This document shows positions 25,713 to 34,251 of a DNA stretch of 64,000 bases, piece after piece. Source of the stretch: JAHECE01 sp963780675 (lineage in GTDB: Bacteria > Actinomycetota > Actinomycetes > Actinomycetales > JAHECE01); the NCBI GenBank assembly GCA_963780675.1, contig CAWACR010000008.1:124001-188000 (forward strand), in the 5' to 3' direction. The position numbers and the translations under genes are program-made. How positions within the stretch are numbered: position 1 is the stretch's first letter; each line of letters starts with the position of its first letter. The notes beneath the pieces were generated by a model, which saw only the letters and a program-made list of their open reading frames with translations, made no database searches and had not been told where the DNA came from.

Positions 25713-27872
25713 TCAGACGGCTTGCGCTCTCAGGAGGACGAGGGTGTCGGTGTCGAGGAGGGGGGCTTGGATGCCGACCTGGTCGAGGATCCGCCCCGGG
25801 AGGACGACGCCGTCGGGGGCCCACCCGGGGGCGAAGGTGCGGGCCGCGGCATCGCCGGGGGCCTGGGCGCTGACCCGGTAGGACCTGTCGGGATCCAGGC
25901 CCGGCAGGGTGACCCGCCCCGGAGGCCAGATCAGGGTCTGGTCCAACGCCGAGAGCCGGTACAGGGCGTCCGACTTGTCCGTGGCGACGACACCCTCCAG
26001 GTGCAGGGCCGGGTTGGCCAGGTCCGCGTGGACCACATCACCGGAATGCAGCAGACCCCGGACCTCCTTGTGGAACGCGATCCACTCGGCCAGGGCCGCG
26101 AAGTCGGCCTCCGATGCGGTCGTCAGGTCCCACTCCACCCCCATGTGGCCCCACATCGCCGTCCCCGCCCGGAACGAGAGCGCATGCGAACGCTTCGTCG
26201 TGTGATCCGCCCCCGACCCCACATGCGTGCCCATCACCTCCGGCGGCAGCGTCAGGCCCGTCCAGGCGACCATCCGATGCCGCTCGTGCGCGTCGATGCA
26301 GTCCGAGACCCAGACGCGGTCCGTGTGCTCGAGGATCCCGAGATCCACCCGACCCCCACCACCGCAGCACGACTCGATCTCCAGGCCGGGGTGGCGGGCC
26401 TTGAGCTCGGCCATCATCCGGTGCACCGCGAGGGTCTGGACGTGGACACCCGGGATGCCCTCAGGGGAGTGCCCGGCATCCAGCAGCGCCCGGTTGTGAT
26501 CCCACTTGATGTACGCCACGCCGTACTCCGCCACCACCGCCGAGACCCGCTCGAGGACGTAGTCGTACGCCTGCGGGTGACCCAGGTCGAGCACGTGCTG
26601 ATACCGCGAGGGCAGACCAGGGCCGTGCTCCGTCCCGAAGATCCACTCCGGGTGCGCGCGGGCGAGGTCGGAGTCCAGGTTGATCATCTCGGGCTCGAAC
26701 CACAACCCGAACTCCATCCCCAGTTCCCGCACCCGGTCCGTCAACGGGTGCATCCCCGCCGGCCCCCAGACCCCCTCATCGACGAACCAGTCCCCCAGGC
26801 CCGCGTTGTCGCTGCGCCGGTGCCGGAACCACCCGTCATCCAACACATACCGCTCGATCCCCAGCTCCGCCGCCTTCTCCGCCAACGCGAGGAGCTTCTC
26901 CAGGCGCATGTCGAAATACACGGCTTCCCACGTGTTCAACAACACCGGCCGCACCCGCTTCGGGTGCTGGGGGCGGGAACGCAGGAACCGGTGGAACCGG
27001 TGGGAGAAGGCGTCGAGCCCCTCCCCCCAGGAGCCGTAGAGCCACGGCGAGGCGTACTCCTCGCCCTGCCCCAGGCGGACCTCACCCGGCAACAGGAGTT
27101 CACCGCCGCGCAGCAGACGCCACCCGGTGAAGGAGTGCTCCGCCGCCACGACCTGGTTCCCCGACCAGCCCAGATGCACCCCCCACACCCGACCCGAGCG
27201 CCACCCGAACCCTGGCCGGCCCGCGCACATCACCGTCGCCGAGTCATGGCCCGGCCGCCCGCCCCACGCCTCGCGCAGCCACAGCCCCTGGTCGAACGGC
27301 CGCCGCTGCGGCGTCCGCTCGTGCGTGTGCCGCCCCGCCATGTCCAACACCTCGGTCGCCTCCGCAGGCACCGGCAACGCCACCTCCAGATGCCGCACCT
27401 CGTACGGCTCGGCTCCGAGGTTGCGCACCGACCCCCGCACCCGCACCAGACCCGACGCCAACACCTCCAGCTCCGTCGCAACCTCCAGCGCGCCCGGACC
27501 ATCCGTCCCCACCGAGCGGACCCGCACCGCACCCGCCGGCCCGTCCGGCCAGGCCTCGGTCCCCGCCTCGCCCACCTCGTGGGAGACCGCATCGAAGGCC
27601 ACCGACCACGCCCGGCCGTCCCGGCTGCCCAGCAACCCCGGCCGCCCCAACCACCCCGAGGAGTGCTGCGGCAGCACCGCCACCGCCTCCTGCGACGTCA
27701 ACACCGAGTCCACAAATGGCATCCCCAGCGCCGGAAGCACGGCCGCCAACGCGCCCTCGGACACCTCCCCCAGATCCGGCCCCCAATGCAGCACACACGG
27801 CAGCACCCGGTCCCCCAAGCGCAGCACCACGCTCGTCCCACCCCGCCGAAGATGCACCACACCAGTCGCCAT
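25713..27872 (-). CDS. Alpha-galactosidase, GH36
   Basis: 719-residue GH36 enzyme that releases alpha-galactose from raffinose-type sugars or galactomannan. After the N-terminal beta-sandwich, the barrel shows LNTWEAVYFD, YVLDDGWF and GLWFEPEMIN. The nucleophile is Asp458 in YIKWDHNR and the probable acid/base is Asp527 in VSDCIDAHER. CCGGGGRVDLG between them is also typical. No signal peptide is seen, so it is probably cytoplasmic. The ATG at 27870-27872 has GGAGGAG upstream. No sugar transporter or regulator adjoins it; the flavoenzyme gene 108 bp upstream is on the same strand. Confidence 0.95.
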   Translation of the reverse strand: MATGVVHLRRGGTSVVLRLGDRVLPCVLHWGPDLGEVSEGALAAVLPALGMPFVDSVLTSQEAVAVLPQHSSGWLGRPGLLGSRDGRAWSVAFDAVSHEVGEAGTEAWPDGPAGAVRVRSVGTDGPGALEVATELEVLASGLVRVRGSVRNLGAEPYEVRHLEVALPVPAEATEVLDMAGRHTHERTPQRRPFDQGLWLREAWGGRPGHDSATVMCAGRPGFGWRSGRVWGVHLGWSGNQVVAAEHSFTGWRLLRGGELLLPGEVRLGQGEEYASPWLYGSWGEGLDAFSHRFHRFLRSRPQHPKRVRPVLLNTWEAVYFDMRLEKLLALAEKAAELGIERYVLDDGWFRHRRSDNAGLGDWFVDEGVWGPAGMHPLTDRVRELGMEFGLWFEPEMINLDSDLARAHPEWIFGTEHGPGLPSRYQHVLDLGHPQAYDYVLERVSAVVAEYGVAYIKWDHNRALLDAGHSPEGIPGVHVQTLAVHRMMAELKARHPGLEIESCCGGGGRVDLGILEHTDRVWVSDCIDAHERHRMVAWTGLTLPPEVMGTHVGSGADHTTKRSHALSFRAGTAMWGHMGVEWDLTTASEADFAALAEWIAFHKEVRGLLHSGDVVHADLANPALHLEGVVATDKSDALYRLSALDQTLIWPPGRVTLPGLDPDRSYRVSAQAPGDAAARTFAPGWAPDGVVLPGRILDQVGIQAPLLDTDTLVLLRAQAV

Positions 27873-27980
27873 CGACCCGTCTCCTCCACGAGAGCGCTCC
27901 CGGCCTGCCGCTCGTCCGGGACCGTCCCGAGGCTAGTCGCGAGGCACCACGCGCACGGGCCCTTCAGCCGCAGTGATCGG

Positions 27981-29063
27981 CTACCCCCACGCCCCGCGCA
28001 GGTACTGCGGCGGCCACGGCAGGGCCGACGCCGACGCCTCCAGCACGTGCGCCGCGCGGCGCGGCCACATCGGGTCGCGCATCGCCACCCGCCCGACGAG
28101 CACCACGTCCGCCGCGTCGTCGAGCAGGATCTGCTCGGCGTGCTCGGGGTCCGTGATGAGCCCGACGGCGCTCACCGGCAGCCCGGTCCGCTCCCGGATC
28201 TCGCGTGCGTGCGGCACCTGGTACCCGGCCGTCGCGGGGATCGGGGCCGGCAGCAGCCCGCCGGTGGACACGTCCACCAGGTCGACACCGCGCGCCCCCA
28301 CCCACGCCGCGACCTGCGCGGCCTCGTCGACGTCGAAGCCGCCGGGCAGCCAGTCCGTCGCCGAGAGCCGCACGAGCACGGGCTTGTCCTCGGGCCAGGT
28401 CGAGCGCACGGCGTCGACCACCTCGAGCAGCAGCCGTGCCCGCTCCTCGAGCGCGCCGCCGTAGGCGTCCTCACGCAGGTTGGACAGCGGCGAGAGGAAC
28501 TCGTGGACGAGGAAGCCGTGCCCCGCCTGGATCTCGACGACGTCGAACCCCGCCGCGGCCGCACGCCCCGCCGCCGCGGCATAGGCGGCCACCACGCCCC
28601 CGATGTCCTCGATCGTCAGCTCCCGGGGCGTCGCCATGCCGGGGAACGGCACCGGCGACGGCGCGAGGACCGGCCACCCGCCGTCGTCCTCCGGCACGGA
28701 CCCGGTCGTGCCTGCCCACGGCCACCACGACGACGCCTTGCGCCCGGCGTGCGAGAGCTGCACTCCGGCAAGCGTCCCGCTCGCGTGAAGGAAGCCGACG
28801 ATCCGGGCCCAGGCCGCCGCCTGCTCGTCGGTCCACAGACCCGCGTCGCGGGGCGTGATCCGCCCCTCGGGCGACACGGCGGTGGCCTCGGCGATGAGAA
28901 GTCCGTAGCCGCCCGCCGCCCGCGCGCCGAGGTGCACCAGGTGCCAGTCGCGGGGGACGCCGTCGCCCTCGGCGATGGAGAACTGGCACATCGGCGCCAG
29001 CCAGATCCGGTTGGGGAAGGTGACGCCGCGCAAGGTCAGCGGCTTGAACATCAGCGGGCCCAT
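27981..29063 (-). CDS. NADH:flavin oxidoreductase, old yellow enzyme family (YqjM-like)
   Basis: 360-residue FMN TIM-barrel ene-reductase. FPNRIWLAPMCQFS matches the YqjM/XenA class, including the Cys that tunes FMN. GVQLSHAGRKAS, the substrate-binding His-Gly-His type motif EIQAGHGFLVHEFLSPLSN, and DVVLVGRVAMRDP at the phosphate end follow. It reduces activated C=C bonds with NAD(P)H, and its physiological substrate is unknown. ATG 29063 follows a -10-like TAGCCT closely and may be leaderless; ATG 29051 (MFKPL) is the alternative. Next to it lies a flavodoxin-domain gene on the same strand. Confidence 0.93.
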   Translation of the reverse strand: MGPLMFKPLTLRGVTFPNRIWLAPMCQFSIAEGDGVPRDWHLVHLGARAAGGYGLLIAEATAVSPEGRITPRDAGLWTDEQAAAWARIVGFLHASGTLAGVQLSHAGRKASSWWPWAGTTGSVPEDDGGWPVLAPSPVPFPGMATPRELTIEDIGGVVAAYAAAAGRAAAAGFDVVEIQAGHGFLVHEFLSPLSNLREDAYGGALEERARLLLEVVDAVRSTWPEDKPVLVRLSATDWLPGGFDVDEAAQVAAWVGARGVDLVDVSTGGLLPAPIPATAGYQVPHAREIRERTGLPVSAVGLITDPEHAEQILLDDAADVVLVGRVAMRDPMWPRRAAHVLEASASALPWPPQYLRGAWG

Positions 29064-29143
29064 CGTCCGAGGCTAGAACGGGGCCGACGACGGCGCCCGG
29101 GACGATCGTCGGACCTCGCCGTCGGGCCTCGACGCGCGAGTGG

Positions 29144-29650
29144 CTACCGCGCGACGGCCTCCGCGACCGCCCGGCCCCAGGCCCGGGCCCGCTCCAGCTC
29201 GCCGTCGAGCAGGGGCCCCGCCATGTCCGAGACCCAGAAGGACTCGGCGGGCATCACGATGCGGCAGCCGACCTTGCGCAGGCGCTTTTCCGCCGAGCTC
29301 GCCGCCGAGCCGGGGACGAACTTCTTCTTGATCCGGGTGTCGAAGGCCGCGGCGAGGAGGCCGTCCGCGGCTTCGAAGCCCTCGAGCCACTCCCGGATGC
29401 CGGGCCCGGCCGGCCCGGGGGCGCCGTGCTGCTGCACCGCGGACTCCCGCGTGGACGCCCGGCTCATCGAGAACGCGTGCGTCGGCCCGCCGACGACGAG
29501 GAGCACTCCGTCGCCGCCGAGATCCTCGGCTGCTTCGCCCACCGCGACCGTCTCGACGGCGAGGAGCTCGGCCAGCCCGGCCGCGACGGCGTCCGCCACC
29601 GCCTTGCTGTTCCCGAACATCGACTCGTACACCACCACCGCGCGCGTCAT
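29144..29650 (-). CDS. Flavodoxin-domain protein
   Basis: 168-residue flavodoxin-like protein. VVVYESMFGNSKAVADAVAAGL is the FMN phosphate-binding loop (S/T-x-F/T-G-N-T/S). VVGGPTHAFSMSRASTRESA follows the pattern of the second FMN loop. ATG 29650 has a strong AGGAGAG-GAG site upstream. Such proteins act as small electron carriers or, in protoporphyrinogen-oxidase-like versions, as oxidoreductases. There is no partner here beyond the neighbouring ene-reductase. Confidence 0.88.
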   Translation of the reverse strand: MTRAVVVYESMFGNSKAVADAVAAGLAELLAVETVAVGEAAEDLGGDGVLLVVGGPTHAFSMSRASTRESAVQQHGAPGPAGPGIREWLEGFEAADGLLAAAFDTRIKKKFVPGSAASSAEKRLRKVGCRIVMPAESFWVSDMAGPLLDGELERARAWGRAVAEAVAR

Positions 29651-29824
29651 CGCGGACTCCTCTCTCCTCGGCCATCGTGCCCTTCCCCGACGACCCCTAC
29701 CCCCGCCCAAGGTCCCCGTGCGCCGTGGTCGTCTCACCTTGTGAACATCCGTCTCTCGCCACGCGCGATCCGCCGGTCGGGACTACCGTGAGAGCGCCAC
29801 TTCTCGATCGGGGTAGGCAACGCG

Positions 29825-29867
29825 CGACCGGCGCGCCGCGACGCAGGGGGGCGCAGCGCGCCGGTCG
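29825..29867. repeat. 12-bp inverted repeat in the 29651-30041 intergenic region
   Basis: CGACCGGCGCGC (29825-29836) and its exact complement (29856-29867) around a 19-base loop. This 391-bp gap between the divergent flavodoxin and PepSY-like genes contains no convincing gene. The plus-strand open frames there lack a ribosome site and homology. Confidence 0.8.
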
Positions 29868-30041
29868 TATCGTCCCGCGACGGCGGGGCCGCGTCCGCGC
29901 AGCCTGGATCCGGCTCGGGCGTCGGAGCGCCCCTCACCTCACAGCCCCGCCACAGGCTGCCTTCGGCTTCGGCCCAGCCACGCGACCGACTGTCGTTCCA
30001 GCGATCCCGTCCGGGAACCGCCCGAACGAACGGAGCACGGC

Positions 30042-30731
30042 ATGAGTGAGAACACGACCCCGACCGGACCCCCGGCGCCCGAGCCCTCCACCCCGCACCT
30101 CTCTGCTCCCCCGTTCCCGGCCTCGCCGAGCGGCCCAGCCGGATCGCCCGCGCCCCTGCCGTCGAAGGCCCCGCCGTCGAAGGCACCGCCGTCGAACGCC
30201 CCGCGCCGCGCCGGCGCCGTCGCGCTCGTGGCAGGTGGACTGATCGCCGGGGGCGTGCTCACGTCCGCGATCTCGGCCACCGCCGACAGCGACGCGGGCT
30301 CCGGCTCGAGCACGGAAGCCCCGTCCGACACCACAAGGCCGACGCGGCCGGACGGCGCGGTCGACGAGTCGCAGAGCCTGCGCCCCGACGAGGAGCTCCT
30401 CACGGGCGACGTCGCGGCCGCGGTCCAGACGGCGGCTCTCGCGGCGTATCCCGACGCGACGATCCTGCGGGTCGAGACCGACTCCGACGGCGTCTACGAG
30501 GCCCACCTCGTCACGGCCGACGGCGAGCGGGTCACCGTGGAGATGGGCGAGGACTACGTGATCACCGGCGAGGAGGCCATGGGTCCCGGCGGCCCAGGCG
30601 GACGCGGGCCGGGTGGGCGTATGCACGAGGACGGCCGGGTCGCCCCCGAGAGCGGTCTCAGCACGCCCGACGACGGCGCCACTCCGGAGGCCACGGACGA
30701 CGCGACGGCGACGCCCTCCTCAACCACCTGA
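30042..30731 (+). CDS. Single-pass membrane protein with PepSY-like domain
   Basis: 229-residue protein. The long Pro/Ser/Ala-rich cytoplasmic N-terminus carries SKAPPSKAPPSNAP repeats, followed by one hydrophobic helix (about residues 57-78, AVALVAGGLIAGGVLTSAIS). An extracytoplasmic domain VQTAALAAYPDATILRVETD...YEAHLVTADGERVTVEM matches the PepSY pattern. A Gly/Arg-rich and acidic Thr-rich tail ends the protein. PepSY domains often inhibit proteases or act as cell-envelope modules. ATG 30042 has GGAGCACGGC upstream. A 12-bp inverted repeat follows it. Confidence 0.72.
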   Translation: MSENTTPTGPPAPEPSTPHLSAPPFPASPSGPAGSPAPLPSKAPPSKAPPSNAPRRAGAVALVAGGLIAGGVLTSAISATADSDAGSGSSTEAPSDTTRPTRPDGAVDESQSLRPDEELLTGDVAAAVQTAALAAYPDATILRVETDSDGVYEAHLVTADGERVTVEMGEDYVITGEEAMGPGGPGGRGPGGRMHEDGRVAPESGLSTPDDGATPEATDDATATPSSTT

Positions 30732-30752
30732 GGTCCGGCGTCGCCGGCCCGT

Positions 30753-30817
30753 GCGGTCGTCCTCCCGCCGTGAGGTCGCCGTGGGACCCCACACCCTCGC
30801 GGCAAGAGGACGACCGC
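30753..30817. repeat. 12-bp inverted repeat after the PepSY-like gene
   Basis: GCGGTCGTCCTC (30753-30764) and its exact complement (30806-30817), about 20 bp after the stop at 30731, with a 41-base loop that itself can fold. It is a probable transcription-end hairpin. The 403-bp gap 30732-31134 also holds a GGGACC/GGTCCC hairpin near 30898-30917 and the tandem repeats at 31008-31097, but no supportable gene. Confidence 0.75.
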
Positions 30818-31007
30818 GCACGCGCCCGGCACGGTCGGTGAGCCCGGCCGGTGAGCCTGGCCTGGCCGGCGCTCAGGTTGTGTCTGCGTGTGCGGAGGGA
30901 CCGGGCCCTAGGTCCCGTGGCAGCGCAAGGAAACTGTGGCTATCCTCTCGTTATCCGCCGGCGCCGGTGACCCCCCCTTCCTGGCGCCGGCGACTTCATG
31001 TCTCGGC

Positions 31008-31097
31008 CCGGTACGTCAAGTCCCGGTACGTCAAGTCCCTGTGCTCCAAGCCCCTCTATGCCAAGTCCCGGTGCTCGAGGGGCCGGTGCTCGAGGGG
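31008..31097. repeat. 15-nt tandem repeats
   Basis: Two copies of a 15-mer containing GGTACGTCAAGTCCC, degenerate units in the middle (GTGCTCCAAGCCC), then two exact copies of CCGGTGCTCGAGGGG at 31068-31082 and 31083-31097. The unit size equals that of the repeat after csoR, but the sequence is unrelated. It ends 37 bp before the stop of the convergent MalY-type gene. Confidence 0.8.
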
Positions 31098-31134
31098 CCG
31101 GAGCCGCCCCCGGTCAGCGCAGGATCGCCCCAGG

Positions 31135-32298
31135 TCAGCGCACCGCGAGCGCGCGGCCCATCCGACGGGCCGCCTCCTCGAGGATCTCCGGCGACGTCGC
31201 CAGGTTCACCCGCACGTGCCCGCCGCCGCCCTCTCCGAACGAGGGACCGGGGTTCAGCGCCACCCGCCCGTCGTGGAGGAAGGCGTGCGCGGGCTCGCGC
31301 TCGAGGTCGAGCCGCCGGCAGTCCACCCACGCGAGGTACGTGGCCTGTGGCGGGTGGTACACCGCACCGGGCACGTGCTCGGCGAGCAGGTCCCCGAGCA
31401 GCGCCCGGTTCCGCGCGATCGCCGCGAGGGCCGCGTCCAGCCACTCGCGGCCCTCGCGAAGGGCCGCGACGTGCGCGATGACGCCGAGGTGGCTCGCCCC
31501 GCCGCTCGCCTCGTAGGGAACGCGCGCGAGGTCCGGTGCGGCGGCGTCGCCCGCGATCAGCAGCGCCGCCTTCAGCCCCGCCAGGCTCCACGCCTTCGAC
31601 GCGGAGGTCAGCACCACGGCGTCCTCGCTGCCGGGGACCGACAGGTAGGGCACGAAGGACGCCCCCGGCAGCTCCACGGGCCCGTGGATCTCGTCCACGA
31701 TCACCCGCACGCCGTACGTCCGCGCCAGCCGTGCCACGGCGGTGAGCTCCTCGCGCGTGTGCACCGTGCCCGTGGGGTTGTGCGGGTTGCACAACAGATA
31801 CGCGGCGGGGCGGGCGCCGTCGGCGGCGGCGGCGGCGGCGAAGGCCTCCTCGAGGGCGGCGAGGTCGAGCCTGAGGTCCGTGCGCAGGGGGACCGTCCGG
31901 ACCTCCCGCCCCGCGTACCGCGTGTACCCGGCGAACGGGGGGTAGACGGGCGGGTTGATGACGACGACGTCGCCGGGCCTGGTGAGCACGCGCAGCGCCT
32001 CGACGATCCCGAGCATGACGTCCGTGACCAGCCGCATGCGCCCCGGCTCGGGGAACCAGTCCCAGCGGTCCGCGGCGAACTCCGCGAAGGCCTCCTGGTA
32101 CGCGGCGCCGCGGGGGTAGCCGGTGTCCCCCAGCCGCATCGCGTCACACACGGCCCGGACGACCGGCTCCGCGAGGGCGCCGTCCATCTCCGCCACCCAC
32201 AACGGGAGCACGTCGTCGGGGTAGACCTGCCACTTCATGCTCGTCCGCCGCCGCAGCTCCTCGAGGCTGAAGGCGGAGAGAGGATCGGCGTGCGTCAC
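31135..32298 (-). CDS. MalY/PatB-type PLP C-S lyase or aminotransferase
   Basis: 387-residue fold-type I PLP enzyme of the MalY/PatB group. Signature stretches are RTSMKWQVYPDDVLPLWVAEMD at the N-terminus, CNPHNPTGTVH, VDEIHGPVELPG, and the Schiff-base Lys235 in TSASKAWSLAGLK. Relatives cleave cystathionine or other C-S bonds; some are aminotransferases. GTG 32298 gives the family's usual N-terminus. It lies 20 bp after the cbiX-like gene, so the two probably share the iron-box promoter at 33073. A sulfur or siroheme link is plausible, since siroheme serves sulfite reduction, but this is inference. Confidence 0.9.
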   Translation of the reverse strand: MTHADPLSAFSLEELRRRTSMKWQVYPDDVLPLWVAEMDGALAEPVVRAVCDAMRLGDTGYPRGAAYQEAFAEFAADRWDWFPEPGRMRLVTDVMLGIVEALRVLTRPGDVVVINPPVYPPFAGYTRYAGREVRTVPLRTDLRLDLAALEEAFAAAAAADGARPAAYLLCNPHNPTGTVHTREELTAVARLARTYGVRVIVDEIHGPVELPGASFVPYLSVPGSEDAVVLTSASKAWSLAGLKAALLIAGDAAAPDLARVPYEASGGASHLGVIAHVAALREGREWLDAALAAIARNRALLGDLLAEHVPGAVYHPPQATYLAWVDCRRLDLEREPAHAFLHDGRVALNPGPSFGEGGGGHVRVNLATSPEILEEAARRMGRALAVR

Positions 32299-32318
32299 GG
32301 GGGCGACCGTACCCGCCG

Positions 32319-33023
32319 CTACGCCCGCAGCGAGGCCGCCGCGGCTGCGTACCGCTCGAGCACGATCTCCACGAGCCGCCGGTCCGGCGCCAGCGGGGCG
32401 GTGATCACGTCCGCCCCCGCCTCGGCCAGGCGGTCGTGGAAGAACCCGGGAGCCAGCAGGTAGGACGCGATCACCACCCGCCCTGCCCCCGCCGCCCGGG
32501 CCGCGGCGACGGCCTCGGGCACCGAGGGACGGGCCGCCGATCCGTAGCCCACGGAGACCGGCCCGCCGTGCACCCCCGCCACACCGGCCGCCACCTCCGC
32601 CACGGCCTCGGCGGCCCTCGGGTCGCTCGACCCCGCCGCGGCGACGACGACGGCGTCTCCCGCCTCCGTGCCGACCTCGGCCAGGCGAGTGAGGAGCAGG
32701 TCGATGAGGCGCGGGTCCGGGCCGAGCGGGGGGGCGGCCACCGCCCGCCCCGGGAACGCGTCGACGGCACGGGCGATGTCGACGTGGACGTGGTAGCCAC
32801 CCGAGAGCAGCAGGGGGACGACGACGACGGACGCGGCCACGTCCTCGGCGAGCACCCCGGCGACGACGTCGGCGATCTCCGGCTCCTGGACGTCCACGAA
32901 GGCCTCGCGGACGCCCACGTCGCGCCGAGCGAAGTGGACGCCGTCGAGCAGGCCGTGGATCGCGTCCCGTCCCGCGGGGTCGCGCGTGCCGTGGGAGCAG
33001 CCGACGAGCACGGGTCCGGTCAT
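32319..33023 (-). CDS. Sirohydrochlorin chelatase-like protein (CbiX/SirB family)
   Basis: 234-residue class II chelatase. It is a two-lobe protein with VLVGCSHGTRDPAGRD (the conserved metal-site His in SHGT), VVVVPLLLSGGYHVHVDI in lobe 1 and VVIASYLLAPGFFHDRL in lobe 2. The family inserts Co2+ or Fe2+ into sirohydrochlorin for cobalamin or siroheme. ATG 33023 is the first gene behind a DtxR/IdeR-type iron box. No cysG, cobA or sulfite reductase gene is visible nearby. The iron box favours a role in ferro-chelation, i.e. siroheme. Confidence 0.9.
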   Translation of the reverse strand: MTGPVLVGCSHGTRDPAGRDAIHGLLDGVHFARRDVGVREAFVDVQEPEIADVVAGVLAEDVAASVVVVPLLLSGGYHVHVDIARAVDAFPGRAVAAPPLGPDPRLIDLLLTRLAEVGTEAGDAVVVAAAGSSDPRAAEAVAEVAAGVAGVHGGPVSVGYGSAARPSVPEAVAAARAAGAGRVVIASYLLAPGFFHDRLAEAGADVITAPLAPDRRLVEIVLERYAAAAASLRA

Positions 33024-33072
33024 TGCCGTGACCTCCTCGACTCACAAGGCCCGGCGGCGGTCGCCGGACCTC

Positions 33073-33088
33073 GTGAGGTTAGCCTCAC
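33073..33088 (-). promoter_or_regulatory. DtxR/IdeR-type iron box upstream of cbiX-malY
   Basis: GTGAGGTTAGCCTCAC has perfect outer arms (GTGAGG/CCTCAC) and contains the AGGTTAGCCT core of the DtxR/IdeR consensus TTAGGTTAGCCTAACCTAA. By eye 14 of 19 consensus positions match over the longer site. It is 50 bp upstream of the CbiX-like start. Confidence 0.7.
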
Positions 33089-33237
33089 CAGGTTTCCGCA
33101 GGGTTGGCGGCACGTTTCACGCGGTGGGCCGCCGCGGGGCCCTCGCGGCACCGGCGGGACCCGCCGATCTGCGAATGCGACACACATCACAGGGGCTTCC
33201 GGGCATATCCGGGCCCAATCGGCACTAAACAGGAGGG

Positions 33238-33408
33238 GTGGATCTACCGAGTATCGACATCTCCGACCGCTGGCGGCTCTACCGCCGCGCTCGGGAGCGA
33301 GGCGTTCCCGAAGTGGAGGCCTATGACAGGTACCTCCACCCCCGGACCCGGATGCCCGACGAGCACCTCGAGGAGGAGGTCATGCAGCACCTGGGGCAGC
33401 GCCAATAG
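33238..33408 (+). CDS. Small hypothetical protein
   Basis: 56-residue frame from GTG 33238 to TAG 33406-33408, too short to be noticed by most gene callers. It reads SIDISDRWRLYRRARERGVP early and HLEEEVMQHLGQ at the end, a charged, probably helical peptide. Third codon positions are strongly G/C as in its neighbours, which supports coding. AGGAGG at 33231-33236 is only 1 bp from the GTG, so the true start is uncertain. No family is recognised. Confidence 0.42.
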   Translation: MDLPSIDISDRWRLYRRARERGVPEVEAYDRYLHPRTRMPDEHLEEEVMQHLGQRQ

Positions 33409-33522
33409 CCGCCCCGGACCCAGACCGGGCACCTCCCCGAGGCGCCCGGGGCCCGGGATGAGAGCGCGGCTCACGGTCGAACCGGCGGGCCGAGCCGCCG
33501 GCTCGGTGGGAGACTTCCCGCC

Positions 33523-34197
33523 ATGACGGTCTATGGCGGAGACACGATCGGCGGCCCCGCAGGCTTCACCTACTGCGGAATCTTCTTCTCGGGCACGCGC
33601 GAGGCGGTGCTCGCCGCCCTGCAGGAGCGGCGGTTCTCGGGCTGGGTCGGCCCCCAAGAGGGCGACTGGGTGGTGGCCGTGCCCACGCGCACGCACGGCG
33701 CGGTCGCCGGCGCGAAGATGACCGCGGCCGACCTCGCGCAGCAGGTCTCGGCGCTCACCGGCCGCGGGGCCCTCGCGGTCACCGTGGAGCAGGACAAGCT
33801 CCTCATCCTGTGGGCGTACAACGCCGGCCAGGACGTCGGCGAGTATGTCAGCGACCCGACGGTCCAGCGCCCATACGACGAGACGGCCGGCATGGAGCCC
33901 GAGGGCGCCGAGAACGCCCCCTCGGTCGCCGCCGCGTGCGGCAAGCCCGAGGCCGGCGAGGACCTCGAGTCGCTCCTCGCCGAGGAGCTCACGGAGAGCG
34001 TCAACGAGTCCGAGCGGCTCACCGCGATCGTGCGCCTCCTCGGGATCCCCGACTGGATCGTGGCCTCGGCCTCGCTGCCCAAGGACGTCCCCGGCGGCCC
34101 GCGGGCCAAGGAGTTCACCAAGCTGGGCGCCGGCAAGGAAGGCGTCGCCGGCGCGCTCAGCGGCACGGTCAAGGGCATCGTCCGCAAGAAGAAGTGA
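33523..34197 (+). CDS. Hypothetical protein
   Basis: 224-residue soluble protein of unrecognised family. It has GFTYCGIFFSGTREAVLAALQERRFSGWVG near the start, a middle segment KLLILWAYNAGQDVGEYVSDP, and LTAIVRLLGIPDWIVASASLPKDVPGGP before a Lys-rich tail. There is no signal peptide or membrane span. The good ATG context and codon bias make it a confident gene. The alternation of a ligand-like beta region and a helical tail does not name a function. It is convergent with the YihY gene. Confidence 0.7.
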   Translation: MTVYGGDTIGGPAGFTYCGIFFSGTREAVLAALQERRFSGWVGPQEGDWVVAVPTRTHGAVAGAKMTAADLAQQVSALTGRGALAVTVEQDKLLILWAYNAGQDVGEYVSDPTVQRPYDETAGMEPEGAENAPSVAAACGKPEAGEDLESLLAEELTESVNESERLTAIVRLLGIPDWIVASASLPKDVPGGPRAKEFTKLGAGKEGVAGALSGTVKGIVRKKK

Positions 34198-34251
34198 CCC
34201 CCTCCCCGTCCCCCGTCCCCCGCTGAGGTCGAGCGCTACGGGGCCGGCGGG

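Noticed and set aside
25530..29744. A 1400-codon plus-strand open frame over the alpha-galactosidase and ene-reductase region
   Set aside because: It is composed of Arg/Pro/His-rich low-information sequence opposite three clearly recognised minus-strand enzymes.
30936..31481. Possible repeat peptide gene starting at GTG 30936 with PVRQVPVRQVPVLQ-type repeats
   Set aside because: The repeats explain the open frame. It runs antisense into the malY gene, and no homologous pattern or convincing terminus was seen.
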